Assembly: GCA_016927595.1 (NCBI GenBank)
Contig: JAFGMI010000003.1
Location: 1 to 64,000 of the forward strand
Reading direction: 5' to 3'
DNA length: 64,000 nt
DNA from: Melioribacteraceae bacterium
GTDB taxonomy: Bacteria > Bacteroidota > Ignavibacteria > Ignavibacteriales > Melioribacteraceae
Below the pieces are notes generated by a model. The model made no database searches, was not told where the DNA came from, and saw only the letters and a list, made by a program, of their open reading frames with translations. The position numbers were made by a program, and so were the translations under genes. Shown one piece after another: positions 36,187-44,036 of this stretch. Numbering within the stretch: position 1 is the first letter of the stretch; each line of letters begins with the position of its first letter.

Positions 36187-37827
36187 ATGGCTAACGGAAC
36201 AATAGCCGCAAATGGAAAAACATTTTACGAGGAAGGAACCACAAAAGCTAAGACAGGCTTGACAGCCTGGATTTTCAGCACTGATCATAAAAGAATCGGC
36301 TTGATGTACTTATCTGCTATTTCAATATTCTTTTCGGCTGCTGTAATTATAGCATTGCTGATGAGGCTGGAATTAATTGCCCCCGGTAAAACAATTATGG
36401 AACCGCAGACATACAATAGTCTTTTTACGCTTCATGGCGTTATTATGATTTTTCTTTTTATCATTCCCGGAATTCCGGCTGTATTTGGAAACTTCTTCCT
36501 GCCATTGCAGATAGGGGCTAAAGATGTGTCGTTTCCACGATTAAACCTGCTTAGTTTCTGGATTTATATTATCGGAGCTTTTCTTGTGCTGCTTTCGCTT
36601 GCGCTGCCCGGCGGACCGATTGATACAGGCTGGACGTTTTATATACCTTATTCAGTGCGCTCCGGAACAAATATTTCACTGGCAATCTTTGCAGCTTTTG
36701 TGTTGGGTTTTTCATCTATACTTACCGGATTAAATTTTATAACAACTGTCCACAGGTTGAGAGCACCAGGCATGTCATGGTTCAAGATGCCGCTGTTCGT
36801 TTGGGCTACTTATGCAACAGCCTGGATTCAGATTATCGCTACACCGGTGATAGGAATTACAATATTGCTGGTTATAATAGAAAGATTTTTCGGAGTCGGG
36901 ATATTTGATCCGGCTCTCGGTGGTGATCCAATCCTATATCAGCATCTGTTCTGGATCTATTCGCATCCTGCTGTTTATATCATGATACTCCCTGCTATGG
37001 GAGTTGTCTCGGAAATTATACCCACATTCGCCCGGAGAACAATTTTCGGTTACCGTGCAATTGCTATGTCGTCTCTGGCGATTGCCTTTGTTGGATATCT
37101 GGTCTGGGCTCATCACATGTTTACAAGCGGAATAAGCGATGCTGCAAGGATTATTTTTTCGCTACTGACATTTATTGTAGCATTGCCCAGCGGTGTTAAA
37201 GTATTCAACTGGGTTGCTACAATGTATAAAGGCTCTATCGATCCCAAACCCCCCTTCCTATGGGTTATGTCATTCATCGTATTGTTCTCGATAGGCGGAT
37301 TAACGGGACTTGTACTCGGATCGCTGGCAACGGATATTCATTTACATGATACATATTTTGTCGTGGCTCATTTTCATTATGTAATGTTCGGCGGAACGGG
37401 AACAATATTTTTTGCTGCTCTCTACTACTGGTTTCCGAAAATGTTCGGCAGATTATATAATACGAAGCTTGCAAATATTGGGGTTGCATTATTTTTTATA
37501 GCATTTAATCTTCTGTATTTCCCGAAATTTATTCTCGGATATATGGGAATGCCCAGAAGATACTATGATTACCTTTCGGAATTTACAAGTCTACAGCTGA
37601 TATCTACTATCGGCTCTTGGGTGATGGCTATTGCTTTAATAATTGTGATAGGTAATATAGTGCACGGTATTTTCAGAGGACCTAAATCGACATCGAATCC
37701 ATGGGGAGGAGTGACGTTAGAATGGCATACTTCTTCACCGCCGCCGTTGGAAAACTTCCATGAAATTCCAACGGTTACGCATGAACCTTATGATTTCAGT
37801 CAACTTGAGGAAATGAAGAATGAGTAA
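36187..37827 (+). CDS. ctaD: Cytochrome c oxidase subunit I (A2-type)
   Basis: Catalytic subunit with low-spin heme, heme-copper centre and proton channels. The 546 residues have twelve membrane helices. Visible ligands are FTLHGVIMIFLF (low-spin heme His), YSHPAVY at 258-264 (CuB His260 and crosslinked Tyr264), AHHMFTSG (CuB His pair) and HDTYFVVAHFHYV (heme His residues). The Tyr-Ser pair before HPAVY replaces the Glu of A1 enzymes, which classes this as A2, as in Rhodothermus and Thermus caa3 oxidases. AAAGGAG precedes the ATG. Confidence 0.97.
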   Translation: MANGTIAANGKTFYEEGTTKAKTGLTAWIFSTDHKRIGLMYLSAISIFFSAAVIIALLMRLELIAPGKTIMEPQTYNSLFTLHGVIMIFLFIIPGIPAVFGNFFLPLQIGAKDVSFPRLNLLSFWIYIIGAFLVLLSLALPGGPIDTGWTFYIPYSVRSGTNISLAIFAAFVLGFSSILTGLNFITTVHRLRAPGMSWFKMPLFVWATYATAWIQIIATPVIGITILLVIIERFFGVGIFDPALGGDPILYQHLFWIYSHPAVYIMILPAMGVVSEIIPTFARRTIFGYRAIAMSSLAIAFVGYLVWAHHMFTSGISDAARIIFSLLTFIVALPSGVKVFNWVATMYKGSIDPKPPFLWVMSFIVLFSIGGLTGLVLGSLATDIHLHDTYFVVAHFHYVMFGGTGTIFFAALYYWFPKMFGRLYNTKLANIGVALFFIAFNLLYFPKFILGYMGMPRRYYDYLSEFTSLQLISTIGSWVMAIALIIVIGNIVHGIFRGPKSTSNPWGGVTLEWHTSSPPPLENFHEIPTVTHEPYDFSQLEEMKNE

Positions 37828-38449
37828 TAACGTGCAGACAATTGAAACTCATGGAAATGTACACAGGGATGATGTCGGTGCCAAAATGGGTATGTGGCTG
37901 TTTCTGTTCACAGAGGTGCTGCTGTTCGGCGGTATGTTCCTGATTTATGCTGTATACAGGTTTCAATATCCCGATCAGTTCCATATTGCGGGTATGGAAC
38001 TTAGTACAACAATTGGTACAATTAATACTATTATACTTCTTACGAGCAGCCTGACAGTAGCATTATCGATTACAGCATTGCAGAAGGGCAACAAGTTATT
38101 GTCGGTTTCCATGCTCTCGCTTACGTTATTTTTTGCTCTTTTTTTTATGGTGAATAAATACTTTGAATGGTCAGCAAAATTTAGTCACGGATTGTACCCT
38201 GGTTCGGATGAAATGCTTGCAAAACAAAACGGTGAAATTCTTTTTTTCGGTCTTTACTTTGTTATGACCGGACTTCATGGTTTTCATGTTCTGATCGGTA
38301 TAGTGTTATTATCTGTTATTCTTGCATTCATCATTAAAGATAAAATTACTCCAAATAATTTTGTTAAACTGGAAAATTCCGGATTGTACTGGCACCTAGT
38401 TGATCTTATCTGGATTTTCCTGTTTCCGTTATTCTATTTAATTCAGTAG
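37820..38449 (+). CDS. ctaE: Cytochrome c oxidase subunit III
   Basis: A 209-residue membrane subunit overlapping ctaD by 8 bases. It has about five helices: MGMWLFLFTEVLLFGGMFLIYAV begins the core, followed by TIILLTSSLTVALSITALQ, FFGLYFVMTGLHGFHVLIGI and the C-terminal LYWHLVDLIWIFLFPLFYLI, the classical subunit III signature. It stabilises subunit I and binds lipid. Confidence 0.95.
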   Translation: MSNNVQTIETHGNVHRDDVGAKMGMWLFLFTEVLLFGGMFLIYAVYRFQYPDQFHIAGMELSTTIGTINTIILLTSSLTVALSITALQKGNKLLSVSMLSLTLFFALFFMVNKYFEWSAKFSHGLYPGSDEMLAKQNGEILFFGLYFVMTGLHGFHVLIGIVLLSVILAFIIKDKITPNNFVKLENSGLYWHLVDLIWIFLFPLFYLIQ

Positions 38450-38456
38450 GGTTTTT

Positions 38457-38753
38457 ATGGACAATCATCAGGAACATGATAAACAACATATTACTCCTTA
38501 CAGTCTGTATGTACTGATTTGGGTAGCCTTGATTTCTTTAACGTCGATTACTGTTACCGTTGCAGGCATTAGTCTGGGCAACTATACTCTCGCCGTAGCA
38601 TTATTTATAGCGGCGGTAAAGTCGGCTTTAGTAATAAATATATTTATGCATATCAAGTTCGATCAGCCGATTTTTAAGGTTTTCTTACTTTTAAGCGCTT
38701 TGACGCTGCTTGTAATTTTTATTTTAACATTTTTTGATTTCACATATCGTTGA
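38457..38753 (+). CDS. ctaF: Cytochrome c oxidase subunit IV (prokaryotic type)
   Basis: A 98-residue protein with three predicted membrane helices (about 16-36, 41-61, 70-92), containing AAVKSALVINIFMHIKFD, the motif shared by small prokaryotic oxidase subunit IV proteins. It lies 7 bases after ctaE and 9 bases before subunit II. The role is structural. Confidence 0.88.
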   Translation: MDNHQEHDKQHITPYSLYVLIWVALISLTSITVTVAGISLGNYTLAVALFIAAVKSALVINIFMHIKFDQPIFKVFLLLSALTLLVIFILTFFDFTYR

Positions 38754-38762
38754 GGATGATGT

Positions 38763-39395
38763 ATGTTTCCCGGACCAACCAGTCATGTTGAAACTGTTGA
38801 TTTCGTATTTTTATATATAGTAGGCATATCCGTAATACTTCTTCTGGGTATAACCGCTGTAATGATTTATTTCGTGTTTAAGTTTAACAGAAAGAAAGGA
38901 CACAAACCTAAAGATATCCACGGGAGTATACTTCTTGAAACGATATGGATTGCAATTCCTACTGTACTTGTCCTGTCGATGTTTTATTTCGGCTATATTG
39001 GTTATGAGGAATTGAGAGATATCCCTGACGATGCAATGCAGGTTGAAGTTATAGCAAGAATGTGGGAATGGGATTTCAGGTATGAGAACGGAAAGGTTAC
39101 AAAAGAACTTTACGTTCCTCTGAGCAAACCGATAAAACTCGTAATGGAATCTGTTGATGTGAACCATTCTTTTTATATCCCTGCTTTTCGTATTAAAGAA
39201 GATGTAATAGCCGGGAAGAAAAATGTTCTGGGATTTACTCCCTCCAGAATAGGCGAATACGATGTTGCCTGTGCGGAATACTGCGGCCTTCAGCACTCGA
39301 TGATGTATACCAAAGTAATTGTAATGCCGGAACGCGAATTTGAAGAATGGTACGCAAATACAGAAGAAACAGCAGTTGAACCGGAAAACAAATAA
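38763..39395 (+). CDS. ctaC: Cytochrome c oxidase subunit II (CuA, no heme c)
   Basis: Receives electrons at the binuclear CuA centre. The 210 residues have two membrane helices (about 12-35 and 55-78) and a cupredoxin domain with MWEWDFRYENG, VNHSFYIPAFRIKEDVIAGK and the CuA ligands in ACAEYCGLQHSMM (two Cys, His, Met; about 173-182). The protein ends shortly after this domain, so the cytochrome c extension of caa3-type subunits is missing. The gene order I-III-IV-II is unusual but complete. Confidence 0.96.
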   Translation: MFPGPTSHVETVDFVFLYIVGISVILLLGITAVMIYFVFKFNRKKGHKPKDIHGSILLETIWIAIPTVLVLSMFYFGYIGYEELRDIPDDAMQVEVIARMWEWDFRYENGKVTKELYVPLSKPIKLVMESVDVNHSFYIPAFRIKEDVIAGKKNVLGFTPSRIGEYDVACAEYCGLQHSMMYTKVIVMPEREFEEWYANTEETAVEPENK

Positions 39396-40307
39396 GTGAT
39401 ATCTCTTAGTTTAAATATAAAATTAGGTATGATGATAAAAAGGTATGTCAATATATACCTTGAACTGGCCAAAATAAGAATAACTTTTTTTGTAGCAGTA
39501 TCAGCTTCTTTAGGTTATATACTGGCAGCAGGAAGCATACTGCCTCAGATGATATTCCCAACGATCGGTGTTTTTCTGCTTGCATCAGGTTCATCGGCAG
39601 TAAATCATTTCCAGGAAAGCAATTACGACAGATTAATGAACAGGACAAGAAACAGACCAATACCCAGAGGAGATATTTCACCACTGGGTGCAGTAATTTA
39701 TGCCATCATTCTGATAATGCTTGGATTCTTACTGCTGTTTGTATCTGCTGACATTATTTCTGTTTTGCTTGGTTTGACTGCTCTCATATGGTATAATTTT
39801 ATTTATACTCCATTGAAAAGAATTAATTCTCTTGCTGTTATTCCGGGTTCACTTATCGGCGCTATACCTCCTGTTATTGGATGGGCAGCTGCAGGAAGGA
39901 ACATTATGGAACCGGAAATTCTTTCGTTGGCTATGTTTTTCTTTATCTGGCAGATACCTCACTTCTGGTTATTACTTATTATGCACGGGGAGGAATATGT
40001 GAAAGCGGGATATCCTTCATTAACACAAGTTTTTAATAAAGGTCAACTCAGCAGAATCACATATGTCTGGATAATCTCTCTTGCAGTGAGTAGTCTGCTT
40101 ATACCTTTATTCAGTTTGTCTGCAACTTTTTTAACCGGGTTTGTCCTCTTTATTGCCAGTGCTTATCTGGTATATTCATTGAAAAATATTTTATACGATT
40201 TCGCAGACAGGCTTGTTATAAGAAGAGCATTTATGCTAATAAATATTTACGTATTGTGTGTAGTAGCGATTTTGATAATCGATAAACTGATATTATCAGA
40301 AATTTAG
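39396..40307 (+). CDS. ctaB: Protoheme IX farnesyltransferase
   Basis: UbiA-family membrane enzyme that adds farnesyl to heme b to make heme O, the precursor of heme A for the oxidase. The 303 residues show LAKIRITFFVAVSASLGYILA, the aspartate-rich NHFQESNYDRLMNRTRNRPIPRG, and YTPLKRINSLAVIPGSLIGAIPPVIGWAA. The frame opens with GTG directly after the ctaC stop. ATG codons at 39429 and 39432 behind TTAGGT are plausible alternatives and would shorten it by 11 or 12 residues. No heme A synthase (ctaA) is in the window. Confidence 0.94.
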   Translation: MISLSLNIKLGMMIKRYVNIYLELAKIRITFFVAVSASLGYILAAGSILPQMIFPTIGVFLLASGSSAVNHFQESNYDRLMNRTRNRPIPRGDISPLGAVIYAIILIMLGFLLLFVSADIISVLLGLTALIWYNFIYTPLKRINSLAVIPGSLIGAIPPVIGWAAAGRNIMEPEILSLAMFFFIWQIPHFWLLLIMHGEEYVKAGYPSLTQVFNKGQLSRITYVWIISLAVSSLLIPLFSLSATFLTGFVLFIASAYLVYSLKNILYDFADRLVIRRAFMLINIYVLCVVAILIIDKLILSEI

Positions 40308-40319
40308 GGAACTGAAATA

Positions 40320-41678
40320 ATGGATTTTTTAGATAACCTGGTGCTTCCCCAGTCCTCTCATCATATGATATTGTTAAAATATCTGCTGGTATTAACGTAT
40401 CTGATTTTTATCCCGTATTTAAGTGTGCTGATCGGGACAAATATTCTTTCGGTTTATTTCAATCGTAAGGCAGATCAAACAGGCGAGAGATCCTACTATA
40501 ATTTTACCAGAGAGATTATTGATATAGTTACTTTTAATAAAGTGTCTTTCATCGCATTGGGTTTTGTTCCATTGGTAAGTGCGGCACTTTGTTATGCCCA
40601 GCTCCTGCATTTATCAGAAGCCGATGTTACAGGATATTTGGTTATTTCACTTATCATGATTTCAGCAGGATTTATACTTCTATTTTCCTATAAAAACAGT
40701 TTTCATCTGAAGGATTTGGTTAATGCAGCAACGTCTTCCCATAACAATGAATATAATATTAAACATGATGTGGAAGTAATAGGATCGAGAGCGGAAAGAG
40801 CCAACAAGAAATACGGCGTTTATTCACTCGTATTATTCGCGTTATCTGCTTATGTTTTTATCGGTGCTGTTAAATATGCCTCTGATCCGCTTAGCTGGGG
40901 ATCAGTTCACTCGATCCTGGATATCTTACTATCATTTAATACATTCGTCGGATTCCTGTACTTCACTGTTGCGGCGATTTTTATTACATCGGCGGTTATA
41001 TTGTACATTTTTTCCGGACGGAACGATGAAGCTTCAGTAGTTGATGAGACGGTTAAAATTATTGCCCGTAAAGTTTCGTTAAGCCTGGGCTTAGTATCTG
41101 CCATTCTTTTGCCATTGTTCCTCTTGCTGAATACTGTTTTGATCCCGGAATCAGGACTTAATAACGCATCATTTCTTTTACTTATAGTAATGCTCTTGAC
41201 TGTATTGCTTTCATCAGGTTATTTTTATCTGATGATAAGGAATTCAGACTTGCACTATTCATCGTTCGTTTTGTTTTTAGTTATAGTTTTTGTAATTGCT
41301 GCAACTGTTAAAGATCAGTATGCCTTCGATACATCTACACAAAATCAGTTTATTAAGCTAACTGAGAATTATACCGAGTATCAGAAAAATCTTAAAGAAG
41401 AACTCGGACTTTCAGTCGAAACAATAAGCGGTGCAGATATTTATAACGGCAGGTGTATTGCATGCCATCAGTTCGAAAATAAACTTGTCGGTCCGCCATA
41501 CAATGATATACTGCAGAAATATGAGGGTAAAAAGGAACAGCTGGTACAATTTATTCTTAATCCTGTAAAAGTGGATCCCAACTATCCGCCGATGCCTAAT
41601 CAGGGTTTAAAACCTAAAGAGGCTGAAGCAGTTACCGATTATATTATTAAGGTTTACGAAGAACAATACAAGAAGTGA
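40320..41678 (+). CDS. Polytopic membrane protein with C-terminal cytochrome c domain
   Basis: A 452-residue protein, last gene of the respiratory operon. Hydrophobicity suggests about eight membrane helices (near 16-44, 74-97, 102-123, 166-187, 201-232, 247-270, 282-305, 314-330). A soluble linker and a small cytochrome c domain follow (about 365-452) with CIACH near residue 379 and YPPMPNQG supplying a Met ligand. The N-terminal part shows SSHHMILLKYLLVLTYLIFIPYLSVLIGTN and is not a family I can name with confidence. It could be an additional redox module docking on the oxidase or ACIII; that is inference. Confidence 0.85.
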   Translation: MDFLDNLVLPQSSHHMILLKYLLVLTYLIFIPYLSVLIGTNILSVYFNRKADQTGERSYYNFTREIIDIVTFNKVSFIALGFVPLVSAALCYAQLLHLSEADVTGYLVISLIMISAGFILLFSYKNSFHLKDLVNAATSSHNNEYNIKHDVEVIGSRAERANKKYGVYSLVLFALSAYVFIGAVKYASDPLSWGSVHSILDILLSFNTFVGFLYFTVAAIFITSAVILYIFSGRNDEASVVDETVKIIARKVSLSLGLVSAILLPLFLLLNTVLIPESGLNNASFLLLIVMLLTVLLSSGYFYLMIRNSDLHYSSFVLFLVIVFVIAATVKDQYAFDTSTQNQFIKLTENYTEYQKNLKEELGLSVETISGADIYNGRCIACHQFENKLVGPPYNDILQKYEGKKEQLVQFILNPVKVDPNYPPMPNQGLKPKEAEAVTDYIIKVYEEQYKK

Positions 41679-41736
41679 GCGTTTTGTAAAGCTTCCCGAA
41701 AATTTTATCAGCCCGATGTGAGAATTATTCCAAGTT

Positions 41737-41744
41737 TACATTTG
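41737..41744 (+). promoter_or_regulatory. Candidate -7 element before prmC
   Basis: TACATTTG followed by CTG resembles the -7 boxes of the two tRNA promoters in this window. It lies 75 bases before prmC. No TTG is found about 20 bases upstream. A second match, TAATTTTG at 41794-41801, lies only 18 bases before the start, so the true site is uncertain. Confidence 0.3.
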
Positions 41745-41818
41745 CTGAACCTGTAATTATCCGTCCGTACTTTTTTAGTTGCTTAATTTATTTTAATTTT
41801 GCAAAAACGATTTCTCGA

Positions 41819-42676
41819 ATGCTTACAGTACTTGATGCTATTAAACTTTCAACGGAATATCTTGAGAAAAAAGGTGTTGAATCACCCAGAATAAATTCCG
41901 AACTTCTTCTTGCTTACATATTAAAATGCAAACGTCTGGATTTATATCTCTCATTCGACAGACCTCTTCAGGATGATGAGATAAGTTTATACAGGGATTA
42001 CATCTCAAGGCGAGGTAAAAGAGAGCCTCTTCAGTATATTACCGGTGAAGTGGAATTCTATGGCATTCGCCTGATGGTGAATAGAAATGTACTGGTTCCC
42101 AGACAGGAAACAGAAATACTGGTAGAACATATTATTAACGATTACAAAGACCGTGAAGGAATAAATATTTTAGAGATTGGTACAGGGAGCGGCAATATCG
42201 CAATAGCACTGGCTATGAATCTGCCAAGGGCATCAGTAACAACAGTTGATATTTCACTTGAGGCGCTCAATGTTGCGAAAAATAATGCTGGTTATAATCA
42301 TGTTGAGGACAGGATAAGTTTTATCCAAGGTGATATTTTAAGCGCTGAGTTCAATACGGGCATAATAAATTACGATTTAATCGTTTCAAATCCGCCTTAC
42401 GTATCATGCGGGGAAATGCCTCTGTTGCAGCGCGAAATTACTGAATACGAACCTGAAATAGCTTTAAGCGATTATAGCGACGGATTAAGTTTTTACAGAA
42501 CCATTTCTGAATTTGCAGGTCACAAATTAGTTAAAGGCGGAAGAATTTATTTTGAAGCGGGTATAGGGCAATATAAAAAGGTGCAGGAAATTTTGAAGGA
42601 AAACGGTCTGCAAAATATTAAGATAGAAATGGATTATCTTAATATTGAAAGGGTAATAATCGCGGAGAAAAAATGA
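41819..42676 (+). CDS. prmC: Peptide chain release factor N5-glutamine methyltransferase
   Basis: Methylates the Gln of the GGQ motif in RF1/RF2, which speeds peptide release. The 285 residues match PrmC. An N-terminal helical domain (about 1-75, with ESPRINSELLLAYIL) is followed by the SAM-binding methyltransferase fold: EFYGIRLMVNRNVLVPRQETEILVE, ILEIGTGSGNIAIALA, and the substrate motif NPPY at about 191. It begins an overlapping gene run (prmC-dtd-phosphatase-comEC). Confidence 0.95.
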   Translation: MLTVLDAIKLSTEYLEKKGVESPRINSELLLAYILKCKRLDLYLSFDRPLQDDEISLYRDYISRRGKREPLQYITGEVEFYGIRLMVNRNVLVPRQETEILVEHIINDYKDREGINILEIGTGSGNIAIALAMNLPRASVTTVDISLEALNVAKNNAGYNHVEDRISFIQGDILSAEFNTGIINYDLIVSNPPYVSCGEMPLLQREITEYEPEIALSDYSDGLSFYRTISEFAGHKLVKGGRIYFEAGIGQYKKVQEILKENGLQNIKIEMDYLNIERVIIAEKK

Positions 42677-43134
42677 GAGCATTAGTTCAGCGTGTAAGAG
42701 AAGGAGGAGTTAAAATTGTTGATCAGGGCTACAGTGAGGAAATAGCAAAAGGAATGGTTATACTTCTGGGGGTAAAGCAATCCGATGATAATTCGGATGT
42801 TGAATTCGTTGCAGATAAATGCTGTAACCTGAGAATATTCGAAGATGAAAACGGAAAGATGAATTTATCGCTTAAGGATATTGACGGTGAAGTTTTAATA
42901 ATATCTCAATTTACTCTCTATGGAGATGCGAGGCGTGGAAACAGACCCAGTTTTTCTCACGCAGCTGATCCAGCTCATGCTCAAAAAATGTATGATAAAT
43001 TTGTTGAAAGAATCAAGCAGAATATTGGTAATGAAAAAGTTAGAACAGGTGTATTCGCCGCAATGATGGATGTGAAAATAATTAATGACGGACCGGTTAC
43101 GCTGATGGTAACTTCAAAGGATGAGTACGATTAA
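42673..43134 (+). CDS. dtd: D-aminoacyl-tRNA deacylase
   Basis: Hydrolyses D-amino acids mis-attached to tRNA. The 153 residues are typical. Landmarks are MRALVQRVREGGV at the start, ISQFTLYGDARRGNRPSFSHAA (SQ catalytic motif), GVFAAMMDVKIINDGPVT with the GPVT-type cis-proline motif. It overlaps prmC by 4 bases and its stop overlaps the next start by one base. Confidence 0.95.
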   Translation: MRALVQRVREGGVKIVDQGYSEEIAKGMVILLGVKQSDDNSDVEFVADKCCNLRIFEDENGKMNLSLKDIDGEVLIISQFTLYGDARRGNRPSFSHAADPAHAQKMYDKFVERIKQNIGNEKVRTGVFAAMMDVKIINDGPVTLMVTSKDEYD

Positions 43135-44036
43135 TGCCCCGGGTGCTTGTCATATTTCTCGACGGCGTAGGTATAGGGGCAAAGGATAGAAAATCAAATC
43201 CATTCTTCAGCAAGGGTCTCAAATTTGTTGATGACGTTTTTAATGATACTCCACATAGCGGGAACAGTAGATTATCGTGTAACGGCAGCCAGCTCTTTCC
43301 CATTGATGCATGTATGGGAATTGAGGGCTTGCCGCAAAGCGGCACAGGACAAACATCAATCCTTTGTGGGGTGAATGCATCAGAAATTTTGTGTAAACAT
43401 TTCGGACCCTTTCCTCACACCTTTTTACTGCCGTACATAAAACAGAAAAATTTATTTAAAGAATTAATGGACCTGGGAAAAAAGGTTTGTTTTGCAAACG
43501 CATACCCGCAGATATTTTTCGACTATCTTAATTCGGGGAAAACAAGGATAGGAGTCTTTGCAAGATCTGTTGTAGAATCTGGTATTCGACTGAAAAACTA
43601 TTCCGATGTTATTAAGCAGGAGGCAATAACTGCTGAAATTATAAATAAGGTCTGGAAAGAACGGCTGGGGTATGAGATTAATGTAATAACTCCTCAGCAA
43701 GCTGGCGAAAACCTCCTGCGAATATGTTCACATCACGATTTTACATTATTCGAATACTTCTTAACGGATCATCTTGGACATGGTCGTATCAAAGATCACT
43801 TTGATGAAATTACTGAAGTACTTGATCAATTTATTTGCCATATCATTAAAAATTTACAGGATGATACGACGCTGCTAATTTGTTCAGACCATGGGAATTT
43901 TGAGGACTTATCAGTCAAACAGCACACCACTAATCCCGCTTTGGGAATTTCAATTGGGCAGTATGCAAAAATGCTTGGAACTCAAATTAAATCTTTGTAC
44001 CATATAAAACCTGCAATCATGAATATTTTTAAGTGA
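43134..44036 (+). CDS. Alkaline-phosphatase-superfamily metalloenzyme
   Basis: A 300-residue protein of the phosphopentomutase/phosphoglycerate-mutase metalloenzyme fold. The N-terminal metal site is VLVIFLDGVGIG; LPQSGTGQTSILCG probably holds the phosphorylated residue (Ser or Thr); the C-terminal metal site is FLTDHLGHG and ICSDHGNFEDLSVKQHTTNPAL. There is no signal peptide, so it is cytoplasmic. It is shorter than true phosphopentomutases (about 390) or iPGM (about 510), and the substrate is unknown. It overlaps dtd and comEC. Confidence 0.85.
   Translation: MPRVLVIFLDGVGIGAKDRKSNPFFSKGLKFVDDVFNDTPHSGNSRLSCNGSQLFPIDACMGIEGLPQSGTGQTSILCGVNASEILCKHFGPFPHTFLLPYIKQKNLFKELMDLGKKVCFANAYPQIFFDYLNSGKTRIGVFARSVVESGIRLKNYSDVIKQEAITAEIINKVWKERLGYEINVITPQQAGENLLRICSHHDFTLFEYFLTDHLGHGRIKDHFDEITEVLDQFICHIIKNLQDDTTLLICSDHGNFEDLSVKQHTTNPALGISIGQYAKMLGTQIKSLYHIKPAIMNIFK

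Noticed and set aside
38811-39296. 161-codon reading frame antisense to oxidase subunit II
   Set aside because: It lies fully inside a well-identified gene, has no recognisable domain and reflects codon bias on the opposite strand.
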